Assembly: GCA_945487905.1 (NCBI GenBank)
Contig: CALYTW010000002.1
Span: 1 to 64,000 of the forward strand
DNA length: 64,000 nucleotides
Reading direction: 5' to 3'
Source of the DNA: an uncultured cyanobacterium
GTDB taxonomy: Bacteria > Cyanobacteriota > Vampirovibrionia > Gastranaerophilales > Gastranaerophilaceae
The notes beneath the pieces are model-generated. The model had not been told where the DNA came from, searched no databases, and saw only the letters and a list, made by a program, of their open reading frames with translations. Positions 9,755 through 19,195 of this stretch are shown here, piece after piece. The stretch's first letter is position 1; each line of letters opens with the position of its first letter. The position numbers and the translations under genes are program-made.

Positions 9755-10399
9755 TTGTCAAAAGGATACGAAAATTTTAATAATTCAGAAACTTCCTTTA
9801 GAAAATCTTCGCTTATACAAGAGCGTATAGGTCTTGTTTCTACGCATATGTACAAACAATTTCTGGATTATCAGCATGCTACCATGAATACTACCGAAAT
9901 CTTTTCGGAAATGATTGACAATTTGAAAGCAATTACGGATTCTCTTAAACAATCCTTCGCATCAAGAGGAATAACAACAGAAAATATTTTTGTAGAACAT
10001 GACAAAGAAAAAAGTGTGGCTGTAATAAATATTTTATGGCACACAATTAGTTTTACAACAAGATGCAACTATGAACCTCAGGCACTGTTTAGAGAAGGTG
10101 CATCTCCTATGTTTTCGGGGCGTATAATGGCAATCAGCGGAAATTATAACGAACTTATGGAAGGTACAAAAACAAGAAGCGACATGATGGCAAGACTTCT
10201 GGACAAAGAAGTTGCCTCCTTGTTTGTTCCCGCAGACAAAACTCAAAATTCAATATTTAAAATCAGACATTTATCCAACAGAGAATTTTTCCTAAACTCT
10301 GCCGATGCTTCAAGAGAGTTTGTATTAAAAGTTATTGAAACTATCTGTGGTGGCGGTTTGTACCACGAAGAAGGATCAAGAAAGAGTTTTAATATTTAG
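9755..10399 (+). CDS. Hypothetical protein, 214 residues
   Basis: I do not recognise this family. The product begins SKGYENFNNSETSF after the start and is predicted soluble, with a mixed helix/strand pattern and no signal peptide or TM helix. I place the start at TTG 9755: AAGGAGA lies nine bases before it, and the inferred transcription start (about 9739) lies downstream of the earlier in-frame ATG. It is preceded by an HLR1-like box. Its stop overlaps that of the convergent uvrC by three bases. Confidence 0.7.
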   Translation: MSKGYENFNNSETSFRKSSLIQERIGLVSTHMYKQFLDYQHATMNTTEIFSEMIDNLKAITDSLKQSFASRGITTENIFVEHDKEKSVAVINILWHTISFTTRCNYEPQALFREGASPMFSGRIMAISGNYNELMEGTKTRSDMMARLLDKEVASLFVPADKTQNSIFKIRHLSNREFFLNSADASREFVLKVIETICGGGLYHEEGSRKSFNI

Positions 10400-12081
10400 A
10401 TTTTATTCTTTTCTGTCCTTAAAGCTTTTGACCGTAAATCTCTGTGATAAGTTATTGCAAATCTGTGGGCTTCATCACGAATTCTTTGAATCAAATACAA
10501 AGCATTTGATTCTCTTGGCAGAAGTATTGATTTTGATTGGTTTGGAAGAAAGACTTCTTCTTCACGTTTTGCCAGTGATACAAAATCTATCCCGTCCTTT
10601 CCTGCTTTTATCCCCATATCTTTGACTATTTGCATTACACTCGAAAGCTGTCCTTTTCCTCCGTCAATTATTATCAAGTCAGGTTTTTCCCACTTTAGTT
10701 CGCCTAAATGAGAAAGTCTGCGTGACAAAACTTCTTTCATTGAAAGAAAATCATCTGGTTTGCCTTCTGTCATGCGAATTTTGAATTTTCTATATGCTGT
10801 TTTTTTAGGTAATCCGTTTTGGAACACAACCATAGATGCAACCGTATTTGTTCCCTGAATATGAGAAATATCATAACACTCAATCCTGTTCGGAAAATTT
10901 TCCAGTTTTAATTTTTCAACAAGATACGAACCAACTTCATTGAAGTCATCCCTAATTTCAGCCATTTTTTTTAGCTTTGCATTTTCTAAAATATTTTCTG
11001 CATTTTTAACCGCCAAGTCATACAGTTCGCTATATTTACCCCTACCCCTGCCATAGTTTATTGTTATCTTTTTGCCGGAAATAATTTTTAGCCAGTCCTC
11101 ATATAACTCTTTTTCTCCAACTTCTTCAAGATCTTTTGAAATAATTTTGTCGGGAAACTCCAATTTTAAATTTGTATAATAATCCCTGAAAAAGGTTTCA
11201 AAGTATTCGGTTTTATCAATGTTATCAACAAAATACGTAAAGGCCTTTTTGTCTATTAGTCTGCCTTCCCGAATCATCATAATTACAATTGCCAGAATTC
11301 CGTCTTCATACAAAACGGAAAGCACATCTTCATTAAGTTTTGTATTCTCATAAACAACTTTTTGCCGCTCAAGAGTCTTTTGCAAATCCAAATAACTGTC
11401 TCTCATTTTAGCAGCTTTTTCAAACTGTTCGTTTTCGGCATATATCTTCATCTGCTCCTTAATTTGTTTCAAAAGTTCAGACTGTTTCCCGCTCAAAAAT
11501 AACTCAACTTGTTTAATCAGTTTTTGATATTCATCAGGAGTAACTTTGCCCTGACAGGGAGCAAGGCATTTGCCTATGTGATAATAAAGACAGGGTCTGT
11601 TTGAAAACTTCGGAGTTTTGCATTGTTTTAAAGGAAATATCTTTTTTAAAAAATCCAAAGTTGAGTGCATTGCCCTTATATCAGTATAAGGTCCGTAAAA
11701 TTTACCCTTATCTGGATTAAGGTTCTTTTTGCGAACTATTTGAATTCTCGGAAAATTCTCATCAGTTATTAAAAAGTACGGATATTTTTTGTCATCCTTA
11801 AGCAATATATTATATTTCGGTTTATGTTTTTTTATCAAATGTGATTCTAAAATCAACGCTTCGACTTCTGAATCCGTAATTATGTACTCCAGTTTTTCTA
11901 TCTGAGAAACAAGAACATTTGTTTTTACGCTGTCGTGCTGTTTATGAAAATAACTGTAAACACGACGTTTTAAATTCTTTGCTTTTCCGATATAAATAAT
12001 AGTACCGTCTTTGTCATAGTATATATAACATCCTGGCTGTTACGGCACAAGTTTTATTGTTTGATTCAGAATTTCGTTCAT
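10396..12081 (-). pseudogene. uvrC: uvrC with an in-frame stop at codon 14
   Basis: UvrC makes both incisions in nucleotide excision repair. Reading from ATG 12081 gives MNEILNQTIKLVP, then TAA (12040-12042), then QPGCYIYYDKDGTIIYIGKA in the same frame. The stop falls inside the GIY-YIG N-terminal motif, at the variable position of LPxxPGxY. All 547 remaining codons are open and family-like: UVR helix (EQFEKAAKMRD), RNase H-like nuclease domain (CYDISHIQG, IDGGKGQL). The C-terminal helix-hairpin-helix domain usual in UvrC is absent; the frame ends at RSKALRTEKNKI. Possible causes are recent nonsense mutation, sequencing error, or recoding. A TATAAT six bases before the ATG suggests a leaderless mRNA. 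Confidence 0.85.
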
Positions 12082-12257
12082 AATGTTATTATACAACATT
12101 TGCTATATTCGTTTTAACTACTTGATTATTTTTAAAAATGTATTATAATAATTATATTCGGTTTAATTACCGTTTATTTTTATTGATTCTCATTATTATT
12201 GACAGGATTTTTAGATTAGTGAAATTTTTATTTATTGTGGTTAAGAGGCTTTAGATT

Positions 12258-13184
12258 ATGTATGTAAACAAATGCATTAAATGTGGTGCTGAATTTGAGA
12301 CAAAAAACCCCAAGCGTGTTATATGTCCTAATTGTCTTTATGCTGACAAAAGCGAATCTGCTGACGAAAAACCGGTACAGAGTTACAGCTCGTACTCGGT
12401 AGAACAGCAGCTAAGACCAAGAAGCTATGACAGACCTCAGCAGGGCGGTTACAGAAACAACTACAACCGTGACAGAAATCAGGGCGGAAACCAAAGACGT
12501 GACAACAATAACAGAGGCGGTTATCAGCAAAGAAATAATAACTGGCAAAGAGATAATCATGGATTTAGAAACAATTATGCAAGCGGAGGAAGGAACAACA
12601 ACTTCCAGCGCAAACCTAATCCGAATAAACGTCCTAGACCGCAGAAACAACCTAAACCGCTTTTAATAAGCAAAGAACAACTGGAACAAATTGAAGTTTT
12701 ATATAAGACAATGCTTCCGCTTCCGAATCCGGATGCACATGAAGTAATCGGAACACATATGGGACTTGAACCGCAAAAAGTATTTTTCGGTATAAATTTA
12801 GTCAGACAAAAAATGATGCTTCCTAAACTTCCGTTCCCAAAACGCAAGCTGGCTATATCGCCGGATCAGTTAAACGCAATAAAAATGCTTTATGAGCCAT
12901 TGTTACCGCTTCCGCCTATCGGATGCCACAAAATTATTGCAGCTCAGTTAAAAATGGATGAATGGCGTGTTCACGTAGGTATTAAACTTGTAAGAGCGCA
13001 ATTAGGGCTTGAAAGATGGAACGAAGAAAGAGCGGATAAACCTGCCGACTATATGGTAGCAAAACATACAGTGGTAAAGGGGGCTGATGTTAAAGAAGAA
13101 CCCAAGCCCGAGGCATCTGAATCCGTTGAAGAAGAAAAACCTAAACGAGGAAGAAAACCTAAGAAGAAAGAAAATGAAGAATAA
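12258..13184 (+). CDS. Zinc-ribbon, RGG/Asn-rich protein with two helical repeats
   Basis: First gene of a rimM-trmD operon. Residues 4-26 form a CxxC...CxxC zinc ribbon (CIKCGAEF, CPNC). Residues about 50-135 are low-complexity Arg/Asn/Gly/Gln with RGG-like spacing, as in RNA-binding disordered regions. Two tandem related segments follow (ISKEQLEQIEVLYKTMLPLP and SPDQLNAIKMLYEPLLPLP), each about 55 residues and helical. The C-terminus is acidic then Lys/Arg-rich, with PKRGRKPKKK resembling an AT-hook. An RNA or ribosome-assembly role is inferred from composition and operon. AAGAGGC precedes the ATG. Confidence 0.75.
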   Translation: MYVNKCIKCGAEFETKNPKRVICPNCLYADKSESADEKPVQSYSSYSVEQQLRPRSYDRPQQGGYRNNYNRDRNQGGNQRRDNNNRGGYQQRNNNWQRDNHGFRNNYASGGRNNNFQRKPNPNKRPRPQKQPKPLLISKEQLEQIEVLYKTMLPLPNPDAHEVIGTHMGLEPQKVFFGINLVRQKMMLPKLPFPKRKLAISPDQLNAIKMLYEPLLPLPPIGCHKIIAAQLKMDEWRVHVGIKLVRAQLGLERWNEERADKPADYMVAKHTVVKGADVKEEPKPEASESVEEEKPKRGRKPKKKENEE

Positions 13185-13686
13185 CTTTGTTTCAATAGGT
13201 AAAATTTTAAACTTCCATGGTGTTAAAGGCGAAGCAAAACTCGGTTATACAAAGAATCGGGAAGATTTTTTGTCGCAGGTTAAAAAAGTTTATTTAAAAA
13301 CAGGCAATGATTATAAAGAGTTTGAGATTCAAAATTTAAGATTTACCCCGAAATGTGCAATTGTAAAATTCAAAGGAATTGATTCTATAAACGACATTAT
13401 TAATTACAAGGGTGCTGTTGTTTTTGTGGAAGAAGAAATTGCAAGAAAATTTCTGGAGGAAGACGAATTTCTTATTGATGAGCTTGTTGGAATGAATGTT
13501 TATGACGGAGATAAAAGGGTTGGTTCTGTAGTGGGAGTTTCAAATAACGGTGCCAGCGATCTTTTGTCTGTCAAAACCATGAGTAAGAATATTTGTCTTG
13601 TACCTTTCGTAAAAGCTATTGTAACTTCCGTTGATATGAAAACTAAGAAAATACATATAAATAACATTGAGGGATTGCTCTCATGA
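13174..13686 (+). CDS. rimM: Ribosome maturation factor RimM
   Basis: Assists 30S subunit maturation, acting on the 16S 3' domain head. The product shows the N-terminal VSIGKILNFHGVKGEAKLG barrel motif and a PRC-barrel region with LIDELVGMNVYD and LLSVKT. I chose ATG 13174, which overlaps the end of the upstream gene by 11 bases and gives 170 residues, normal for the family; an earlier in-frame ATG at 13087 would add non-homologous residues read from the upstream gene's coding sequence. It overlaps trmD by four bases. Confidence 0.93.
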   Translation: MKNNFVSIGKILNFHGVKGEAKLGYTKNREDFLSQVKKVYLKTGNDYKEFEIQNLRFTPKCAIVKFKGIDSINDIINYKGAVVFVEEEIARKFLEEDEFLIDELVGMNVYDGDKRVGSVVGVSNNGASDLLSVKTMSKNICLVPFVKAIVTSVDMKTKKIHINNIEGLLS

Positions 13687-14375
13687 GGTTTGATGTATTA
13701 ACTCTTTTCCCTGAATTAATAGAATCACATATGAACTTCAGCATAATGAAACGTGCTGTTAACGAAGGTATTATTGAAGTAAATACCGTCAATCCAAGGA
13801 ATTACACGCTTGATAAGCACAGAAAAGTTGACGATACTCCTTATGGAGGTGGTACAGGCATGGTACTGTATGCCCAACCATACGTAGACTGTTATGAAGG
13901 GGTAAATAAAGAGGCAAATTCTATTACTATTATGATGACACCTCAGGGAGAACCTTTTACAGATAAAATTTCAAACGAACTTGCTGAATTTGACCAGATT
14001 ATTATACTTTGCGGACATTATGAAGGTTTTGACGAAAGAATCAGAGAAATTATTAAACCGAGAGAAATTTCAATCGGAGATTTTGTATTAACAGGAGGTG
14101 AACTTCCTGCTCTTTGTTTAATTGACAGTGTTTCAAGAAAAATTGAAGGCACATTAGGTAAAATTGAATCCGCTCATGATGACAGCTTTTCAGATGGGCT
14201 TTTGGAATACCCGCAATACACAAAACCCAGAGAATACAGAGGTTTAAAAGTCCCTGATGTACTACTGGAAGGTAATCATAAGCTTATTGAAGAATTTCGT
14301 TTACAGCAAAAAATAGAGCGTACCAAGCTCAAACGACCTGATTTATATAAAAAATGGTCAGAAAAGAATTTATAA
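13683..14375 (+). CDS. trmD: tRNA (guanine37-N1)-methyltransferase
   Basis: SPOUT-class methyltransferase that makes m1G37 in tRNAs and prevents +1 frameshifting. Visible motifs are [38 protein letters not shown] and [15 protein letters not shown], the last forming the knot that binds S-adenosylmethionine. Its ATG overlaps the rimM stop (ATGA), so translation is coupled. 230 residues is typical. Its 3' end overlaps the convergent epimerase gene by six bases. Confidence 0.97.
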   Translation: MRFDVLTLFPELIESHMNFSIMKRAVNEGIIEVNTVNPRNYTLDKHRKVDDTPYGGGTGMVLYAQPYVDCYEGVNKEANSITIMMTPQGEPFTDKISNELAEFDQIIILCGHYEGFDERIREIIKPREISIGDFVLTGGELPALCLIDSVSRKIEGTLGKIESAHDDSFSDGLLEYPQYTKPREYRGLKVPDVLLEGNHKLIEEFRLQQKIERTKLKRPDLYKKWSEKNL

Positions 14376-15299
14376 TTTTCTTCTGAAATATTCTATAGTT
14401 CTTTCCAGGCCTTCTTCAATATTCACAACAGGTTTCCAGTTCAAATTTTCTGATGCAAGCGTTATATCAGGTTTACGCTTTACGGGGTCGTCACTCGGAA
14501 GAGGTTTGTGAATTATTTTAGATTTTGAAGCTGTAAGCTTAATAATCAACTCTGCCAGATTGAGAATTGTTCTCTCCGAGGGGTTACCTAGATTAACAGG
14601 GCCGGTAAAGCAGGTTGAATTCATCATCTTTGTCATACCATTAATCAAATCCGATACATAGCAGAATGAGCGTGTTTGGCTACCATCTCCGTATATTGTA
14701 ATATCTTCATTTTTAAGAGCTTGCACAATAAAATTGGAAACGACTCTGCCGTCATTGGGGTGCATATTAGGGCCGTAAGAGTTAAAAATCCTTATAATTT
14801 TTATATCAGTTCCAAACTGTCTGTGATAATCCATCATAAGAGTTTCAGCGCAACGCTTACCTTCATCATAACAGCTTCTTAGACCAATCGGATTAACATT
14901 ACCCCAATAGGTTTCCTTTTGCGGATGTTCAAGCGGATCTCCATATACTTCACTTGTTGAAGCTTGTAAAATCTTTGCATCACATTTTCTTGCAAGTTCA
15001 AGCATATTTGCCATTCCGACAACAGAAGTTCTTACTGTTTTTACTGGATTAAACTGATAAAGAGGCGGACTGGCAGGACATGCAAGATTGTATATTTCAT
15101 CAACTTTTATGTCTATATTGTGTTCTATATCCTGTTCAATAACTTCAAAATTGGAACCGCTTGCTAAACCTGATATATTATCATATGAGCCTGTGAAAAA
15201 GTTATCCAGACAGATAACATAATTTCCTTCTTCCGTCAATTTCTTACATAAATGTGAACCTATAAAGCCTGCACCGCCTGTTACTAAAATCTTTTTCAA
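14370..15299 (-). CDS. UDP-glucuronate decarboxylase (UXS-type SDR)
   Basis: NAD-dependent extended SDR that most resembles UDP-glucuronic acid decarboxylase, giving UDP-xylose for surface polysaccharide. The Rossmann motif [11 protein letters not shown] is at the N-terminus, the catalytic Ser-Tyr-Lys appear as STSEVYGD and [11 protein letters not shown], and [13 protein letters not shown] is characteristic of UXS. The start is TTG (15297-15299) with GGAGGA five bases before it. No sugar-transferase neighbours are present. A related NDP-sugar epimerase activity cannot be excluded. Confidence 0.85.
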   Translation of the reverse strand: MKKILVTGGAGFIGSHLCKKLTEEGNYVICLDNFFTGSYDNISGLASGSNFEVIEQDIEHNIDIKVDEIYNLACPASPPLYQFNPVKTVRTSVVGMANMLELARKCDAKILQASTSEVYGDPLEHPQKETYWGNVNPIGLRSCYDEGKRCAETLMMDYHRQFGTDIKIIRIFNSYGPNMHPNDGRVVSNFIVQALKNEDITIYGDGSQTRSFCYVSDLINGMTKMMNSTCFTGPVNLGNPSERTILNLAELIIKLTASKSKIIHKPLPSDDPVKRKPDITLASENLNWKPVVNIEEGLERTIEYFRRKL

Positions 15300-15315
15300 A
15301 TCGTTCCTCCAGAAA

Positions 15316-15630
15316 CTAATTATTCAGTCTGTTTTCTTCCTGTTTTATATATTCGCAATCAGAAATCAACCTTCTGTCCTCCATCGCATTAATAAGTTCC
15401 TCTATGTCTTTAATTTGCCCGAGTTCAAAACCGACTTCAGCCAGCAAAACACAATTGTTGCAAAGTCTGTAATTCCCGTACTGAACCGAACCTGCCAACG
15501 GATGAACTTCTCCGCAAGCATCACATTGAAAAAACTCATTTTCTGAATCAGGGTTTTCTTCTATATCATCAAGCCTCATCTGCTCAACAACAGCTTGCAT
15601 TTCTGCTATAACTTCTTCTTTTGATTTCAC
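15316..15630 (-). CDS. Small zinc-ribbon protein
   Basis: A 104-residue hypothetical protein with a central [12 protein letters not shown] ... LCNNC zinc-ribbon and acidic helices on either side. I chose GTG 15630 because GAGGGGG precedes it by four bases, and it overlaps the pdxJ TAG by one base; the TTG five codons earlier has no ribosome site. Translational coupling to pdxJ is likely. No function is recognised; the fold suggests a nucleic acid or protein contact. Confidence 0.75.
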   Translation of the reverse strand: MKSKEEVIAEMQAVVEQMRLDDIEENPDSENEFFQCDACGEVHPLAGSVQYGNYRLCNNCVLLAEVGFELGQIKDIEELINAMEDRRLISDCEYIKQEENRLNN

Positions 15631-16346
15631 TATACCCCCTCGCAAAGAGCTTTCATTTCTTTGACAGCCTGCTCCAGCCCTACAAAAATCGAACGTGCAA
15701 TTATTGAATGACCGATATTCAATTCTACCAGATTAGGAATTTCATGCATACGTTTAACATTTTGATAATTAAGTCCGTGTCCGGCATTAACCTTTAACCC
15801 AAAATTTTGGGCAAAAATAGCCGCACCTTTAAGATCATTAAAGGCTTTTTCTTCATCCTCCGTCCCGAATACTTCCGAATATCTGCCTGTATGCAGTTCT
15901 ATAAAAGGCGCACCGGTTTTTGAAACTGCTGAAATTTGATGAATATCAGGATCTATAAAGAAACTGACCTCTATGTTTTTTTCTATTAGCGGTCGAACAA
16001 ACTTTATTGCCCTATCAAGCTGTCCTTCTACATCAAGACCGCCTTCAGTTGTAAGTTCCTGTCGTTTTTCAGGAACTAAACATATCGCATGAGGACGGAT
16101 TTTTAGTGCAAACTCCTGCATTTCATCAGTCATTGCCATTTCCAGATTCAATCTTGTTCTCGGAAGCATTCTTATTGCTTCAACATCTGCATCCTTGATA
16201 TGTCGCCTATCTTCTCTTAAATGAGTTGTAATAGATTCAACTCCGCATGCTTTACATAATCTTGCAGCTGCTACGACATCCGGCTCATTTCCACCTCTTG
16301 CATTTCTTAAAGTTGCAACATGATCTATATTTACCCCTAATAACAT
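15630..16346 (-). CDS. pdxJ: Pyridoxine 5'-phosphate synthase
   Basis: TIM-barrel enzyme that condenses 1-deoxyxylulose 5-phosphate with 3-amino-2-oxopropyl phosphate in vitamin B6 biosynthesis. The family signature GVNIDHVATLRNARGG opens the protein; THLREDRRHI, NAGHGLNY and ELNIGHSIIARSIF follow. 238 residues is normal. It overlaps murT by 10 bases and the zinc-ribbon gene by one, so the three genes form an operon. Confidence 0.97.
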   Translation of the reverse strand: MLLGVNIDHVATLRNARGGNEPDVVAAARLCKACGVESITTHLREDRRHIKDADVEAIRMLPRTRLNLEMAMTDEMQEFALKIRPHAICLVPEKRQELTTEGGLDVEGQLDRAIKFVRPLIEKNIEVSFFIDPDIHQISAVSKTGAPFIELHTGRYSEVFGTEDEEKAFNDLKGAAIFAQNFGLKVNAGHGLNYQNVKRMHEIPNLVELNIGHSIIARSIFVGLEQAVKEMKALCEGV

Positions 16347-17662
16347 TTCTTCAACTCCTTTAATTTATTTATTTTTAACAATGCTGTATAAGTAGGCAGT
16401 ATTGTAATATCATTTTCCGACTTTTTACCTATATAATCAACCGCTTTTTTAATATTATCTATTATTTTTATTTTCTCGACCCCTACCCCGGCATACTTAA
16501 GCCTGAGTGCCATATCATTCGCTCTTATACCTGAAACAACAATCTCATTTTTCGCATTTTTAAGCACAGAAAAATCCGCATCCCAAAGCCACGATACATC
16601 ACGCCCGTCTGCATAATTATCGTTTATTGCTATCATTATATTTGAATTCAAATCAACCGTCTTTAAAACTTCATTAGCACCTATCGGATTTTTTATAAGC
16701 TGTATAAGCGTTTTGTGACCGTTTAAGGTTTTAATCTCGCTCCTTCCGAAAGCGACCTTGAACGTAGAAAGATTTTTCTGAATATCATTAATACCTGTTT
16801 CTAAAGCCAACGATATTGCACCTATTGCGTTATAAGCATTGAAAAGACCGACAAGCGGTACATTATATTTATTACCTTGAATATTTATAACAGAGTGGTC
16901 TTTATAAAGATTTACCACAGCTTCGTATTTAACATTAGGACGTTTATACCCACAGTCACAATAATAATGTCCCTGCTGTGCGTAAAATTTCTTTGTATAA
17001 GAAAGAGGTTTACCGCAACGACAATTGAACATTTCTTCTGTTTTTACATCTGACTGAGTAAGTCCGTCTTCATATACAACATCACTTATGCCGTAATAGA
17101 CTTTGTTTTTCGCTTCTATTCCGGCTACCAGAGGGTCATCTGCATTTAAGAAAACCGTAATATCAGGTTTTAAGTTTATACCGTTTTGTATAAACATTCT
17201 CGTTACGGCAAGTTCGCCATATCTGTCTAGCTGATCTCTGAACAGATTTGTAACAAGTATATAATCTGCATCAAAGTTTTTATAAACTATTTCTACATTT
17301 GCTTCATCCAGCTCTATAACAGAATATTCCGAGGTAATAAAGGGACTTATTTGCAAAGCCAGCGAATTTACAACTCCGTTTAGCATATTTGCTCCCATAG
17401 AGTTGTGTATTATACTTTTACCCGATTCTCTAATAAGGTGGCTGATTAATCCGGAGGTTGTTGTTTTTCCGTTTGTACCTGTAATGTTTATTTTTTTTAC
17501 TGTTATAAATTCATTTGCATATTTAAGAAAATCAGGACATATTTTTAAGGTCAAAAGTCCGATAATTGAAGTTCCTGATGATAACTTTGTTATCCGCAGG
17601 AATAAATAAGCCAGCTTTGCCAGTATTAATGATAAATAAAACCCGAATCTTCCCTTAACCAT
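16337..17662 (-). CDS. murT: MurT-like Mur ligase
   Basis: Mur-ligase family protein resembling MurT, the ATP-dependent subunit that with GatD amidates the glutamate of lipid II. An N-terminal hydrophobic stretch precedes GTNGKTTTSG; EYSVIELDEANV and TNLFRDQLDRYGE are family motifs; a zinc ribbon (NCRCGKPLSY, YYCDCGYKRP) and C-terminal DUF1727-type region follow. The usual partner gene gatD is not adjacent; pdxJ follows instead. A palindromic element lies in the promoter region shared with the divergent 17745 gene. Confidence 0.88.
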   Translation of the reverse strand: MVKGRFGFYLSLILAKLAYLFLRITKLSSGTSIIGLLTLKICPDFLKYANEFITVKKINITGTNGKTTTSGLISHLIRESGKSIIHNSMGANMLNGVVNSLALQISPFITSEYSVIELDEANVEIVYKNFDADYILVTNLFRDQLDRYGELAVTRMFIQNGINLKPDITVFLNADDPLVAGIEAKNKVYYGISDVVYEDGLTQSDVKTEEMFNCRCGKPLSYTKKFYAQQGHYYCDCGYKRPNVKYEAVVNLYKDHSVINIQGNKYNVPLVGLFNAYNAIGAISLALETGINDIQKNLSTFKVAFGRSEIKTLNGHKTLIQLIKNPIGANEVLKTVDLNSNIMIAINDNYADGRDVSWLWDADFSVLKNAKNEIVVSGIRANDMALRLKYAGVGVEKIKIIDNIKKAVDYIGKKSENDITILPTYTALLKINKLKELKKCY

Positions 17663-17683
17663 CTAAAAATAGTCCCATAATCG

Positions 17684-17714
17684 TATTCTATTTTTTTTAA
17701 TAATAGAATATAAT
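17684..17714. promoter_or_regulatory. Palindrome and promoter between murT and the 17745 gene
   Basis: TATTCTATT (17684-17692) and AATAGAATA (17702-17710) are perfect 9-base inverted arms around a 9-base T-rich spacer, in the gap between divergent genes. TATAAT at 17709-17714 is a -10 for the plus-strand gene. The palindrome could be an operator or a simple AT hairpin. Confidence 0.35.
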
Positions 17715-17744
17715 TAATCATAATACAAAAATAACGGACTGAAT

Positions 17745-18116
17745 ATGGTATACAAAATTTTTACCGCTATAGTTTTTATAGCCGAAATAATCATAGCATA
17801 TACAATTTTTTCAAAATTGGTTATGCTTGATAAACTTATTCTAAAAGCAGATAAAGTTTTAACGTACTCAAAATTATCCTTGAAAGAAATAAGCCGTTTG
17901 ATAAGCCAAATTTCAGCTCAATGTGTTGAATTTGCCGAAGATTTTGCTTTGGATTTTAAAACAAAACGTGATGAAATAGCGTTAAAACAATTGAACAAGC
18001 TAATTTTAACAATTATACTTATCAAAATGAATTCTAAGTTTATAAATCGAATCAGACGTTCAAAACTCGTAAAACGCATAAGCAGGGGTTTATCACTCCT
18101 TCAACTTGTGATATAA
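17745..18116 (+). CDS. Small membrane protein
   Basis: A 123-residue protein with an N-terminal TM helix (KIFTAIVFIAEIIIAYTIF) followed by an amphipathic, Lys/Arg-rich helical part, probably cytosolic. I do not recognise a family. It opens a run of small envelope-associated proteins (two YtxH-like, one DUF948-like). Its stop codon is embedded in the -10 box of the next gene. Confidence 0.7.
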   Translation: MVYKIFTAIVFIAEIIIAYTIFSKLVMLDKLILKADKVLTYSKLSLKEISRLISQISAQCVEFAEDFALDFKTKRDEIALKQLNKLILTIILIKMNSKFINRIRRSKLVKRISRGLSLLQLVI

Positions 18117-18117
18117 T
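18109..18117 (+). promoter_or_regulatory. Extended -10 promoter of the first YtxH gene
   Basis: TGATATAAT, within CTTGTGATATAATG, lies 34 bases before the next ATG and overlaps the TAA of the upstream gene. It matches the gyrB and valS promoters at nearly every base. Confidence 0.55.
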
Positions 18118-18150
18118 GTGTGAAAATCAATATAGAAAGAGGTACGAATT

Positions 18151-18465
18151 ATGTGCAAAGAAAAATCATCAATAGGCTTTGGGCTGGGTCTTTTAGCCGG
18201 TGTGCTGAGCGGAATTGCTGCTGGAATACTTTATGCACCTTGCCCAGGAGAAGAAATGAGAGCGAAGGTTAAAGATACGGTTTGTGATCTTGCCGAAAAA
18301 TATTCGCCGGAAGTACAGGAAGCTAAAAAACAAGCTCTTGAATCTATAGACCTTTTAAAATACAAGCTGGAAAAACAATATAAAAAATTCGGAAATATGC
18401 TTAAATCAAAAAAAATGAGGAGAGCAAAAGAACTTGAAGATGTAAACGATTATTATTTTAACTAG
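18151..18465 (+). CDS. YtxH-like envelope protein
   Basis: A 104-residue YtxH-type protein: a glycine-rich TM helix (GFGLGLLAGVLSGIAAGIL), then the family APCPGEEMR turn and a charged helical tail. YtxH proteins are small, often stress-related and of unknown mechanism. The usual Lys of APKSGEE is Cys-Pro here. AGAAAGAGG precedes the ATG. It is followed after eight bases by the DUF948-like gene. Confidence 0.85.
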   Translation: MCKEKSSIGFGLGLLAGVLSGIAAGILYAPCPGEEMRAKVKDTVCDLAEKYSPEVQEAKKQALESIDLLKYKLEKQYKKFGNMLKSKKMRRAKELEDVNDYYFN

Positions 18466-18473
18466 GGGGATAT

Positions 18474-18842
18474 ATGGAATCTGTATTTCAACTAAATAAC
18501 AGCTTGACTTTTTTAGCTTATGCAACAGGAATAATGGTGCTTCTGATAGGCATAATGCTCACAAAAGTTTTATTCGATTTATCAAAACTCACAAAAAATG
18601 TCGATGAAACTGTTACAATTGCCAAAACCGAGCTTGAACCGACATTAAAGAATATAAATAAATCTGTTGAAATAATAAGTGGTATTGTTATTAATACAGA
18701 TAAAAATATCAAGAAAATTAAAGGTTTTGTCTCAAAAACCCCTCTAAAGTTATTGGGCGGACTTTCGAAACTGACAGCTAAAGCTTCAAAAGGATTTTGG
18801 TCAGGCGTTGGCACAGCTTTGAAAATGTTTTCAAAAAAATAA
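18474..18842 (+). CDS. DUF948-like membrane protein
   Basis: A 122-residue protein with one N-terminal TM helix (FLAYATGIMVLLIGIMLTKV) followed by a helical segment with spaced hydrophobics (LTKNVDETVTIAKTELEP) like DUF948 proteins, which often accompany YtxH genes. The C-terminus is basic and glycine-containing. Function unknown; an envelope-stress or cell-surface role is inferred from the neighbours. Confidence 0.7.
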   Translation: MESVFQLNNSLTFLAYATGIMVLLIGIMLTKVLFDLSKLTKNVDETVTIAKTELEPTLKNINKSVEIISGIVINTDKNIKKIKGFVSKTPLKLLGGLSKLTAKASKGFWSGVGTALKMFSKK

Positions 18843-18916
18843 TACTAAATATTAGACAAAGTACGGATAAAAAATTTTTATACAGATTTTAAACTAACAA
18901 TGAAGGAGAAAATATT

Positions 18917-19183
18917 ATGTCAGTAACAAGATTTTTAGCAGGTTTTGCTGTAGGTGCGATTATCGGTGCGGTAGCAGGGGTTCTTCTTGCTCCAAAATCA
19001 GGAGAAGAGACAAGAGAAATGCTTGGCGATATGGCATCTGATATTGCAAAGAAAACTGATGCTCGTGTAAAAGATATCCAAAAGAAAGCGGATGATATCG
19101 TTTCTGATGTTCAGGAAAAAAGCGAAGAAATTATGTCAAAGCTTTCTGACATGCTCAGCAAAAAAGACGAAGCAGAAGCTTAA
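18917..19183 (+). CDS. YtxH-like envelope protein, second copy
   Basis: An 88-residue YtxH protein with the canonical glycine-rich helix (GFAVGAIIGAVAGVLLAP) and APKSGEETREML motif, then an alternating Asp/Lys amphipathic helix. GAAGGAGA lies before the ATG. It is a closer match to the family than the 18151 copy and has a strong terminator just downstream. Confidence 0.9.
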   Translation: MSVTRFLAGFAVGAIIGAVAGVLLAPKSGEETREMLGDMASDIAKKTDARVKDIQKKADDIVSDVQEKSEEIMSKLSDMLSKKDEAEA

Positions 19184-19195
19184 ACTGTATGTTTC

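Noticed and set aside
9871-10246. Minus-strand frames opposite the 9755 gene
   Set aside because: Antisense shadows of the coding sequence; Cys- and Ser-rich with no ribosome site.
12411-12847. Antisense Ser/Val-rich frames opposite the RGG gene
   Set aside because: Low-complexity codons on the other strand create long open frames; no start signals.
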